The notes under the pieces were generated by a model. That model did no database searches and was not told the origin of the DNA. It saw only the letters and a list, made by a program, of their open reading frames with translations. Source: Ciona intestinalis (Eukaryota > Chordata > Ascidiacea > Phlebobranchia > Cionidae). Taken from it: 64,000 nucleotides of DNA. Below, in pieces: positions 27,048 to 40,400 of the stretch; the stretch's first letter is position 1, and every line of letters begins with the position of its first letter. A program made the position numbers and the translations under genes. The stretch covers positions 6,183,106 to 6,247,105 of the forward strand of contig NC_020174.2 in assembly GCF_000224145.3 (NCBI RefSeq), in the 5' to 3' direction.

Positions 27048-28431
27048 GCCCCATTTACCCCCCAAAATCCCCCCCCAAAAAAATTTACTCCAGGAATTTT
27101 ACCCAACATCATGTTGTATATAGTTTGACAAATCGGTTTCTAAAAGGATTGTGTGTGTAAAAGCAACCATTACAAACATAGGCGCCTATCTTTTGTAAAA
27201 CCAGGGTGGTCTTTGGGTCATATCCCATGTTATTGATAAATCCCACTAATATATACGACAATATGTATCTAGGTTATTCACATATGGTATCATAGTCTAT
27301 ACAAATACATTGGGTGAGTTAAACTACAGCACATCCAGAGATTGTGGGTTAAACATGGAAACGTACGTTCTATTAAAAGTGCCAAACAATACTGGTGAAA
27401 ATGTTGGAAATTAACATTCGTTGCAAAACCTGATTTTCCAGCCATTTTTAAATTGACTATTATTCCTGGTTTAAACCTTATTTAAATTAGCCTTTATTTA
27501 ATTTTTTTAAACTGGTTTTTTACCGGCCTTTAAATTTTTTTGGTAACTTTTCATATAATTTTACTGTTTTATGATTCCATCCTTAGACTTTGTTGTTAGT
27601 TTCATTGTCTAATAGTTGCACATTCAATCTACGTGTATAAGCTCTACAATACGCATGGTGCTATTTGTTATGAGCTTATTAGATTCCCTTGCGCTTGACG
27701 CTTTTTTTACACGATCATTTCTTGCCTTATAGCGTTTTTTTACTTCTATGCAATAATGAGATATTGCTACACGTTACAATAATGTCATATATTTGTTTCT
27801 TGTTTTAATTTTTTGATTTTTTTATGTCGATTTTTTTAGAGTGTCACAATTTTGTGTTTATTTTTGAGTGTCACAATTTTTATTGTGTTTCATGTTTTTC
27901 TATTTTGTCGACGTTTTTAATGATTTTTTAGTGGGTGCTGTTTTTAACTTCTACAGTAGTTCAATAGGGGATATATATATTTTTCTACTACCAACCACTA
28001 ACTATATTTTATCGATACATTTTCACTCATGATTTTCAATCGTCTCAGTTATTACATGTATTTAAATTAAACTTAAACTAACATTTTTAATACCTTTCTT
28101 CATGTACTAATGCAATTGTGAAATTTACTTTCAGTTTTTCTTCAATTAATTTATAAATAACTTCTGCAACATTTTACACACCATAAGCACCTTCTATATT
28201 TCATTAATCTTAGGTAAAAACTTTTCTGTAAAATTTCGAAGCCATATTTCATATTTTATTGAAGGAAAATGTGTTTGTTCTTCAAGTTAACAACTTTTAA
28301 TATTTTAACCTTTTGTTTCATGTTTTAATAAATTCGAAGTATGCAATTAACTTCACGTTGTTTCATATTTCTTTAGGTCCTAATTCTCAACCATTAGGGG
28401 TTTTATTACTTTGTGACTGCTTGAACCCGTC
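27048..28431 (+). other. Intergenic region, delta-catenin to MCM3AP
   Basis: 1.4 kb of AT-rich sequence with T-runs. It contains the 3' UTR of the armadillo gene and the start region of MCM3AP. No further gene, inverted repeat or clear promoter motif was recognised. Confidence 0.5.
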
Positions 28432-31400
28432 ATGGAGCAAAATGACGAGCAAAGCAGGAAAACGCAACATCCGATGCCGGGTTTGTTCAGTTTCCAACCA
28501 AATATACAGAAAACACAAGAAACCGGCTTTGGCTCCCATATACAACAAGGGTCATTTACACAGACATTAGTTCCTTCTAACCCCTCCAGAAGTGACCAAC
28601 ACACAGGTGGAATCCTCCAACCTGGCTTCTTCAATCCTTCACCAAGTGGGGCGACGACATTTGGTAATTTTCCGACAAGATTTGGAATTTCTCAATCAAT
28701 TCCATCGAGCTCTACTTCAGACCCTTCCAACAGGAATGTGTTTAAAAGACAAACAGGACCAGTTGGTCTTTTTCAGACAAAAACACCAAATTTCCCAAAC
28801 ACCATGTCATCTACTGCAGGGTTTCCATCACCCACACATAATTTTCCTCCCACTTCAAGCCAAAGCAACGCAGATCACTTCCAAGCAAAACCTGTCTTTC
28901 AGAATTTACCAGTTGCCCAAGCTATAGGTAAAGTAGTTACACTTTGTGGGGGGATTTAATCCTATGCTACAGTACAGTGGTTGCCACATCTGCTTCTACC
29001 CAGCTCTATGCTGCTAATATAAGAGCATATTACTTGGGGCAAGACATTTTTCCATCATTCCAAACCATTAGTTTCTTATGGTTTGTCCAGATTGTCAGCC
29101 ATATTTTAAAAACCCATGTTATAATAACTATTAACTACCAGCTTTGCCACACAGGAATTTTTCATTTATAATAAAAAAATGCAATTCTAACAAACTATTC
29201 GTAAGTCATCCGTACTGAGCTAAATTGCTTCCACCATGTCTGTTACTTACAATATAAATTGTTTTATGATTCCATACCGTAGTACTATATATATGTCTTT
29301 AGTATAAAATCCAAAATCAACATTTCAGATCAAAGCAAAGCAGTGAAACGAAAAAGTGACACGGCCGAGAATATTTTCTCTGTAAGAAGGAAACGCTCCA
29401 TAGATTCAGGTGGATACGTCATGTTTGGTCAAGCAAGCATTTACAAACCAAATACAAAAAATGAATTTATCACATTTGCCCAAAGCCAAATTTATCAACA
29501 ATTTTTTTTGTTTTTTTAAATAAAATAGATATGAACGTTTTTGAACAAATACTTTTTACCTTTAGATTCATCATCTGCAGTAACAGCTGCTGATAATACA
29601 AGAGCTATTAAGTCACCATTGAAAAGAACAAGCCATAAAGGTATTGACTGTTTATGACTGTTTATGATGGAATACATTGTTGTGTAAAGGAAGTATATAC
29701 ATGTGTACCGTAGAAACAAATTTATTTATGTGTCTTTTTGCTTAAACCAGAGCAGTCATACATTAGTCTGTGTTTTTGTATTAATATATGAAAAGCAGTC
29801 TGTGTTTTTGAATGTACAATATATATAACACACTAAATGATGTACATTCTGTACTACACTACATTAAATACTATTATAACCACAATGCATTTCATCAACA
29901 GGATTGTTCCAAACTTTAAGCCAGAAACCGAATGAAGAAATGCAACCATCATCAACTGAAACTAAGAAACCCCTCAACAAAATTTCACCCAGGAGCCTCA
30001 AAGGTTTAAAAAGATTTTTTTCAATAATGTAATACCAAAGTTTTTGAAATATTTACATAGGCAAATTTTATTTAAATATGGGTTTTCATGACAAAAAAGT
30101 TATTTGTTGTTACCCCTTCATCAAACTTGGGTAAATACAGCCCACTCAAATAGCTCGAGTACCTACTTTTTACTTTAGTAATATTCTATTTTAAAATTCC
30201 AATCTAAAAGTGATTCATTCAATTTAATTTTTCCTAATTGAGAAGTTAATTAAAGTTAATAAAAATTGAAAGTTTATTTTTTAATAAAAATCCAAAAAAT
30301 ATGTTGGTTTTTAATAAAAAAAACAATATAATTTCCCAGCTAAACAACCTGCCCGAATACTGGGAGGCCTGCGAAGAAAATCGTCATCTGGTGTAATTGA
30401 GAACGCAATCACTAACCAGCTTGTGTGTACTGGGATTCCGAGGGAGTCGAACGACAAGGATCAACTTAGGCGACATTTTTCAAGGTTGGGGACAAATTAT
30501 TGTTGCAACTGAGAACTAACACTCTTTTGAGCTGACACTCTTTAATTGCCAAATTTTTTTTTAATTGCCACACTTTTCAACACCTTTTATCCACAATGTG
30601 TTTTAATGACTGTTGTTTTGCTGTTGATTCCCTTATCTTCGTTCTTTAAATAACATAGACTTCACTGTCGTTTTCGAAGAGATAAATCAATAGTTATGTT
30701 ATTTAACTTATTTTATTTTATTAAAGTATCTGTTGTACCCCTCTTTCACTTCTAAGGGGGTTTGGTCCTAGACCTAAAGTGACATGCCACGAGACATGAG
30801 ATTTACGCAAAAGTTGTCGCATTACCCAAAGTGTGTATATACCCAATCAAAGTGAATAAGTGATACCACTAAGGGGTATACTACAGCGAGTTTGTTTATG
30901 AATTATGTTACTGCTAATCTAAAGTTAGACTTTGTTTTTTATAAAGGTTTGGCAATGTCATACGTGTTCAAACCAACGTAAACAAGAATTCGGCGTCCGT
31001 TAAATTCTCCACCAATGAGGAAGCAGCGAAAGCTAAAATGAAAGGAAAAGTAAGTTGCTGTTTAAAACTAAGTATTTAGAATAAAACAGACAAAAAATCA
31101 ATTATATATATATATTTTTTTTATTTTATATATTCCAGTAATTTAAAATAAAATTGTGTATAGTAACATTCATAAGAAAAATTTCACTTTAGTGTAAAAA
31201 TAATCTTTTTTGTCAGAATCTTTTTGGAAAAGCGATTCACATTTATTTTGGGACCAAGTCGAGGCAATCAACAGAAGATGCAGAGGGTATGTTGTTGATA
31301 CTAATGCATTTTTAAATGTTCTGTTACTTCTGCTACCAGGCATGTTGTAAAGTAATCTATTTTACTTCTATTTGTTACAGATACAAAGAAAAAGACAACA

Positions 31401-34400
31401 GAAAAAGTTGTCAAGGTAAAAAAATATGTAAATTATAATATTTTTGGCAAAATAACCAAGATTTTTTATTACTTTTTTTCTAGAAGTTTCCATCTACCCA
31501 AAAACCAAGGTTGAACCCACAACAAGGAACTACAGGACACAGGTTTGATATTTACAAAATAATGTAAAACCTCTATTTTAAAGATTTAGTTTTAAAACAA
31601 ACATTACAGGCCATGTGTTCGATGCAATGGGTTTTTGTATAAGTTTTGCCCTTAACAAAATAATAAGTTTACTGTAAAGGTTTTCTGTTGTAACGTAATA
31701 GTGGAATAAATAAATACTAAATTAAAAATTAAAATTATAACAAAAATCTTTTTTTCTCAAGTCTCTCAAAATGCTCCTTTTTCCTTTTTTTATTCTCTTC
31801 TATTTCCATCAGAGTGACAACGATTGCTAAGACAGATACAGAAAAACTTACTGTTCTTGAAAGAATTGATAAAATACTTCGAACACGCTTAGTAAAAGAA
31901 TCTGATTTATCCAAAGCCATTGTGACCATTGGAACCTGCCCTGATATGTGCCCAGGTATTAATATTTATTTTGGAATTTGAATAAGAATTTTTTGTCTGT
32001 TACATTTTCGTCTATAATAAATTCTGCGAATCTGACCCTGATCTGGTGCTCATAGAGTTAAAGACTCTTGTGTGAAGAAATACAGTAAGGATCTGGTGCT
32101 ACGAAAACGTAACGGACAAAAATCAAGTCGAACCAATTGTTGTTTATAAAAGATACATATTTCGCCTAAATTGTCAGTCTCTGCAAAAGAAGCCTAAAAT
32201 GCTAAATTTTCCTGTGGTAATAAATACTATCCCCCTGCAGAGAAAGAACGTTACCTTCGTCAACATAGAAACTTATTGGCGAGCTATGAAACGGAACCTG
32301 GGACAAAGAAAATCGATCATAGATTGGCTGTGAAGGAATACAGCAGGTCATCTGCAGATCAGGTAACCATGTTATCTTTATCTTATGCTATTGGTGGATT
32401 TTATTCATGCATGATGTGGTTTTTATGATTGAATTAATGTATAGTACTGTGGGGGAAGATAGGACAGCTTTAGCACATAATATCCAAACATTCTAATCGT
32501 ATTTAAACAATTAATAACATCTATTGGAGCCTTAAAGATAGGTTTTGTAATTATTTGACGAGAAAATAAAATGAAAAGGTGTCCCATCTTTCCCCACTTG
32601 ACCGTATTGTGTGAAACTTGTAGTTGTAACATAGAAATATGATAATAACAAAAACTATTGTCCATTTGTTTTAATTTTTCAATTGCTTGTATATTGTAGG
32701 AGGAAGCTCTCTCACACGAGCTGCGTCCAACAAAAGTTCTTCGTTTAACCATGGATTATCTTCTTACACACATCATTGATAGCATTGACAGGGATAGGAT
32801 TGCTGACTGGTACGTTGGGTTTATAAATATTAAATATGTTACTGTAGGTTAGGCTCATGTCCTTGGTTTTTTAGAGGTATGTTGCTGTCTTTGTTAATTT
32901 AAACGACATATCCCATTGAAAGAATATGTTATTTTATAATAAAATACTTTGAAACAAAAATAGGTTATTTTTAAAGAATGAAGAATACAAATATGTTGAA
33001 TGTTTGTGAAAATGGCCTTTTAAACCATACAGGTATGACTGTACTGTAACTTTTTATCTTAAGATATATAATACATATGTGGTTTGCTAAGTTAATACAT
33101 AAGAAATATATGAATGTAATTTATTTACCATACAGGTATGACTTCTTATGGAACCGTACACGAGCAATGAGAAAAGAGATTTCTATTCAACAATCTAATG
33201 ACGTATATGCTGTACAAGTCACTGAAGAATGTGCAAGGTAAGAACTGATGTTTATGTCAAGTTATTTATTAATATAAATGCAGTGAAGCAACCAGAACAA
33301 AAATAAAGGGTTTAAATATATATTGTTTTATTTTAATTTTGTTGTTTTTTTTAAAAAAAGAGCTGCCCCCCTGACCCCATTTTGAATGTGCCGCTATATA
33401 TATAAATGAAACCGTCTCATATACTTTTACGATTGTTACCAGGCATAGAGTAATATACAAGTAATAAATAGTTGCTGTTATTTTCCCGCCACCAGACTCT
33501 AGATGCTCTATTGATATCTTCATAATATTTGCAATAAATGAATTTAGTTGGAAAGTAAATAGTTGCTGTTACCCCCCAGATTCCACATATGTTGCGCCCA
33601 TGAACTGTGTGAGGAAGACCGGCATAATTTTGATCCAAAAATAAACAACGAAAACTTGGAAAAAACCATGAAAACCGTGCTGGATATGTATACTGATGTT
33701 AACTATGATCAACAAGGTTGTTATGCACAAATAAAATATTCCTTGTCAAATTTCGTCTTGGCATGTTGGCTAAATTTCATAAATAGACTATTTTATTTTT
33801 GTCTTTTAAATTTTGTCAAGTAGCCAAAAGAATTTACCATTGTGGGTTCAATGTGTACTTCGGCAAGCCAACAAGACATTTCAGGGTAATTGCTCCAACA
33901 TAGTGGTCCCTATTTATAAAATGTTTTACAAATTTATAAAAAAAATAAAAAGAAGTAAATTTGATTCTTTCTTAGTTTTCAAAGGCCAGACATTTTATAA
34001 ATATAAAATATATTACCTTGAGCTTGAGCATTATGTTTGTTCTATGTGGGTAAGGTCCTGCAAGTATTTCTTTTGGGATTTAGCCAGTGTGTTTCTATTA
34101 GTCACAAAATCTTGATGAAATTTTTCCACAGATATTTTACCTGGATTTGAAAATAATGAGCCCGAGTTCCGAGCTTATCACATCTTGCTTAATATTAACA
34201 GAACGTCGGATGTTTTAAGGTGAGTTGCAGATTCCTGTTTTTGTGCGTCAGGGTATAAAGTTTATGTTAAGATGTGTGAAACAATTGTATTCATATAATG
34301 AGAACCGGTATATGGTTGGATATTGCTACAACCCAGTGGTCACTAAGGGGCTTTCTAAATTGTCAGCAATATAGAAAAACAATCACCCACAAAGTTACAT

Positions 34401-37400
34401 CTGTGTAGTATGTAACTTGGTGTCCTGTCTGTGTGTTGGGGTAATGGGTAAAATCTTGTCTAAATCTCAGGTTCTCCCACAAAGACCTCACTCATATAGA
34501 AAAGTGATGTTAGCCTGCAATGAGTTTTAATCTGTAAAAAACTATTTAGCTTTTTTAATTTGAAATCCTAAAATCTTGACTTTCTTCAGAGAATTACAAA
34601 ATATGAAAGCTGGTACGAGATCATCACCTAGTGTCCAGATTGCAGTAGCAGCGTTCTCGTCCGTACATAGTAACAACTACGCAAGATTCTTTAACGTGGT
34701 TAAAAAATCAACTTACCTGCAAGCTGCCATTCTACACAGATATTTTACACAGGTATATATTCAGTGTATGTTTGCATACTTTCTGTTTCTTAAAATTTCT
34801 TTTTTAATTAAATAATAGTTTTTTAAAAAATAGTTTTTTGAAAAATAGTTTTTTAAAAGAAAGTTTTTTAAAGGAAAATTTTTTAAAAAATAGTTTTTTT
34901 TGAACTTTTTATATTGATACCTGTATTATCTTGTGCATTGTCCTTTTGGGATTTCACAGAACTTGGGCTTTAAAAAACTATGCAGTCATTATTGTGCCAA
35001 ACTTAAAACAGAATAAACTTTGTTATGTAAAAATAAACAAAAAAACTGTTATTTTTATTTAAAAAAAAATTTTTTTTTTAATATTTTTATTTTTTTGCAC
35101 CAGGTGCGCAAGCAGGCCATTCTTACAATGGCACGAGCGTACACAACAGCTAAAGGAAGCACATGGGTGCCGATGGAGGACGTAATGCGCACGTTATGTT
35201 TCAGTAGTGAAAATGAACTTAATGCTTTCTGCACTGAGTTGATGATCGCCACCAAACCAGGGTAAAAAATTTCAAACCTAAATATTTCAAAATATTTAAA
35301 AGACAGAATGTGTGTTTTGTATGTTTTATTCTACATAGGTGAGGTCTGCCGCGTGATGCGCCATGGGACCTGAGATTTAGACCACAGTTGGCCCATTACC
35401 CCAACAACAAGGGTGCTATCGCATGGATTTGACCTCTAGTGTTTTGCAATGTTTAAATAATTCTACAGTTTACAAGTTTAGTCCACTATATATCAAGACA
35501 TTTAGAATTTGCTTTGAGATCATATCACAAACAACTGAAAGAAATCTCGTTTAGACTTATAATGTATTTGGCACCAATAGAGTATAAATTGTAATATTTT
35601 TACTTTTCCACAATTTTAAATTTTCGTTGTTTTAGTTTTATTGAGTTATCGAGATCTGAAAATTGCGAGGTTGACGTTGCGATGTCGGTCTTCCGCTCAC
35701 ATCTGGTGTCATCCAAGATGTCCGGACGCTCCCTTGGCATCATCATCGCTCACGGGAGGACTCCGTGTCCGAATGTTCATCATCCAGAGTCCAGTTTCGA
35801 TGAAGAAGGAAGGTGAGAAATAAAGTTCAGAATTTAAAAAAATATTTGAAAATTTGGAAAATTTTGATAAGGTATTTTGAAATTTGTAATTATAGTTTTT
35901 GATTGAAAATATTACAGTTGCTTTTGTCAGGTGTGTGCAATAGTACATGAAATGGCAAATGGTATAAAACAATTTTTTAACTTTATTTTATTCTAAAAAG
36001 TGATAAAATGCTCCTTTAATAATTAAAATGTGTTTAATATTAAGAAAAAAACACCATGAAATTTTGGTTTCAGAATTTTTGTTAACAGTTTTAAATGCAT
36101 TAGCTACAGATAGGAAAGTTGAAAAACACACTTTAAGAAATGAAACCATGATTTCCAGGTACATTGGCAAGCATGCTGCTCTACTAGATACAGTAGATAC
36201 TTTTGAACCACAGAAGGAAAATATAGGTTGGTCGTTTACTGCATATATAAAACATTTCTTTTTATAAAACAGAGATCATTTAGCAACACCAACGAAGGTG
36301 TGGTTAAAATTCAATTGTAGCTTTAAACTAAAAAAATTATTTACAAAAAAAACTGTTTAAATGTTTTCGAAAAAAACATTTGAATTATAATTTTGTGAAT
36401 GCTATACTTGATTTGAGTAGTTTGGTTTTATTGATATTATCTTTTTACAGAGACCACACAACAGTCAATACCACAAACACAAGGTTTACCTGCCGGTGTC
36501 CTCACTAATGTAAGTTTAACTTGGTGCTAATAAAACTTACTTAAATATCTGGCTGGCTCTGTAGCTTTGTTCGAGAGCTCGTTTCCGCCTGCCTGTAACT
36601 CGCTTACTAATTTAAGTAGGTTTTTTTTAGGCTGGAAAATGACAGTCGTTATAACACCTGCCTGTAACTCTGAGGTTTGAAATGAGTTCAAGGCTTGTCG
36701 TTGCTGGCACGAGGTTTATGAACACCCGTGTTATAACAACTGTCGTTTTCCAGCCGCACCAGGATAAAGCAAGTTACATTCGTTCACTCTTGGGGAAATT
36801 AAAAAATGTTGATAGGCTTAATTTATAATACAATAAACCCACAAACCTTAAACCTAAATAATGACACCATGTATAATTAATTAATTATATATATACAGTG
36901 GCCAGCCAGGGGGGGGGAGTTTAGGGGGTCGCGACCCCCCCTTATAAAAAAATTTAAAAAAAAATTTTTGAAATTTTTTTTGATTAAAACCTTCCCTTAT
37001 TTTTTTTCTGGCTGCGCCACTATATATGTACAATCCACAGATGGTGAAATTAATCGCAAAGTCTTTGTTTCATGAAGTAATTGATGAAATGGTGCTTGAT
37101 GTTTCTATTGAGGTAAATAAATATACGAACACTTTCTTAGGCATTGCATTGACCAACTGCATTCTGTTTTCGGGTTCGGGAAAACCTTTCTTCTTACACC
37201 TTTTTCTTGTCCTATGTCGAAGCAAACAAACAACACTCAAGGAATTATAAAACCTTATTCTCACCACTTCCATTGGCCGTTGTTAATTGTTTAAAGTATG
37301 ATCAGGATATTTGGATATTATGTGCTAAAGGTGTCCCATCTTCCCCACCCTACCATACCATGATTTCTGAATCTGAGAATGATGATGCATTTTAGGCGAA

Positions 37401-40400
37401 ACATATATCTTCTTTTTTGACATAATGGAATAAACTTGAATTTGTTTGTTTGTTACATTGTACACCCAGATCCTTACACGCTGAGATATTAATTTTCCTA
37501 AATAATCCAAGGTTGTGAAAGCACGAGACTTGGTGAAAGCCAGCACTGAAATAACTGATGTCGTCCTCCGTAATGATGTGGATGCTGAAATAAGAATCCT
37601 TTGCTCCGAGGTCCTCCAGGAAGAGAAAGTACGGCAACAACAAAAGATCAAAATGTGAGATATTTCGATAATATTTAAAACCTGTTTAATGTGCAAATAT
37701 GTGGCGGTAAAATGTTTTTTAGGTGAAAATTAAAAAAATACTTTTTGGGGTGTTAAAAAATCTGACAAATTTTTGGAGTAAAACTTTATTTTTGTTAGGT
37801 AGTTAAAATAATTTTGTTAAAAAATCTCACTTTTATTTTCTGTAGGGCTCAGCAGGAGCAAGAGAGAGCATTACGGAGAGCTGCTGAGGAGGAAATGAGA
37901 AGGAGGGAGGAGGAGAAGAGGAAGAGGGAGCAGTTGGAGAGGAAAATGAGAGAGAGAAAGTTGAAAGAAGAGAAAGAAGTTTTTCTTCGTGAATATTCAA
38001 TGGAATTAGCAACACAGATGGAAGAAACAATCGTGTCGCAACAAATTCATGAAATATCAAAACATGAACACAGGTATTGTTGTGTAAGTTCAATAAGCAT
38101 GTTTGTTGCATATCAATCATATCAGTGTCTATCGTTTTTTACAAAGTAATATATTAGTTTTGTATATACTTAAATATACACATAAAACAATCAGCCTGAA
38201 AGTTACGTACATGGTCACTTTATAACCAGGCACGAGCTGCTGTTGCTCGCCACACAAGAATAAACAAGTTTTATTTACTCATTCATTCACCTTTAATTTG
38301 TGTTCATGCACTCATTCAATTATTCATAAATAAGTGTTCATCATATATTCGGTTATTCTTCAATAAAAATTCACTCACAATCCCCAATAAATGTTCAATT
38401 TTGTTCATTGATTCACATTCACCACAGAGAAGCCCGGTTAGACAAACTATCCACACTCGCAACACACCAAATATTAGAAGATATAATTCAAGAAGAATCT
38501 TTCAATTCGGTGAAAGAAGTTTTAAGATCGGAGCGAATAACATGCCACACTACACTTCATAAAATAGTGGAGAAAACTACACTGAAAAACTCTTTCAATA
38601 AGTGAGTTTATTTAAATGTTTGGAAATTGTTTGTATCTGTTCAACTTTGCAATGACTGTACTTTATATTATTTAATACAACAAGGATCTGGTGCTATGAA
38701 CGTAACAGACAAAATTCCAGTCCAACCAATTGTTTAATTAAAAAAATATATATTTTGCCTAAATGGTATCGTCAGTCTCCTATTCCATTAGAATCACATA
38801 AAACTGTGGGATTTTAGTAATAGTTTAATTATCTAATTCTTCCGTTACATATTCCTACCCCCAGGTGGAGAAATATGCTTAGTGATCTACAAAAGCGAAG
38901 ATACGCTCGAATGAAGTTCCCTGCAGCCCCCGCCATGCGTGCTGTGCAACTACAAGTACATGAATTCTTACCCACACCAGTTCAAAATCATTCTCTGCCT
39001 CGTAGAAACAGTTTTTCGATTGAAGGAAAACGAGAATTTCCGCTTTCTATGGACCCCCTGCCACAGTAAGTAAATGAATGTAACTTTATCCTCTTATGGC
39101 GGGCAACGACAGTCGTTATAACACGAGTGTTCTGTTTCATACACTTCGTGCCCGCTTACAAGTTACCACAAATATAGTTAAGTTCAGTTGTAACGTTCTG
39201 TATAGTTACAGCTATACAGTGTTGTCTTAATTGTCTTCATTTAATAGTTTGGTTTCTATCGTCTACCAATGCCAGTGCTATCCATTTTTAGCTTTATGTT
39301 TGATTGAATAATGTCTTTATTTGTAATGAAATTGATCTACAAGTAGAGTACTACAAACATATTCTTTAAATTTTAAAACACCACAGATTATACGACTCTC
39401 ATGCTAAAATGTCCAAAGACCTGAAATCCAGAGCTGGCTCGTTTTGTGAAACACAAAAGCGAGCTTTTACTGAGAAACTACCAGTGTTGGACATGTTATG
39501 GGATGCAATGCATGATAAGTTGGATACGGAAGCCACACATCTGTACTGGAAGATTGGAATTCTATCTCATAACAGGTGTGGTCAGAGGGGCAGCCAGCGG
39601 AACCTCCGGGTTCCTGACATGTCTTAATTTAAAAAACTTAAATAGTTTTTAGATACTTTACATGCATTGTTATGGCGCATGTATTAAATACATACACCCT
39701 TCCTAAACCCTAAGTAGCAACCTAAATTTACCACTAATTTGGTTCCATATTCTACCAGTGGTTCCTTTGGTTTGGTATAGTATGCTTACATATGTGTGAA
39801 ATATAGTTTGGGTGATTGAGTCTATGTACTAATACATAATATTTTTAATGTATTTATCATTTGCTTATATTTCATTTGTTTCTAAAGAAAAATTCAAAAT
39901 CGAAAAAAAAGGTTTGTTTCTGTTCTGAAAACTAATCAGTAAATACCGCATGAAACTAAAAATGAACAAAATACTTTTCAGTGACCACACATGGCTGGCT
40001 TGGTTAAAACAAAAGTTTGGCTTTCCACAAACAGAAGACACTGAAGTGAAATTATTTAATCGTTATTCATTTGGTGAAACCAGAAGACAGATATCAGCAT
40101 GTTGCCAGGTGTTCTATGGGTTTATGTTTTTAAATTTATGAGCTATAGTTTTGATGGGATGCCTTACATTTTGGTATCCTTGCAAGGGTGAGGTCCTACA
40201 GCAGGGCACGCCATGGGTCCTGACACCTAAAATTTATGCCAAATTTAGCTTATTATTCCATGGCACCTAGATTTTCAAAACTCCATTAGTGACCACTCGT
40301 TTGGTGTAATTTCCATTAAGTGTCTTGCCCAAGGACATACACGCTTATAGTACAGCATTGAATCTGGTATCCTTCGGTTACAATGCAAGCTCCTAACCAC

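Noticed and set aside
33813-34115. Possible extra MCM3AP exon near 33830-33885 (ends before GGTAATT)
   Set aside because: Exons 14 and 15 already join in phase (phase 1 to phase 1) and match GANP spacing; the candidate lies in an intron with no family similarity.
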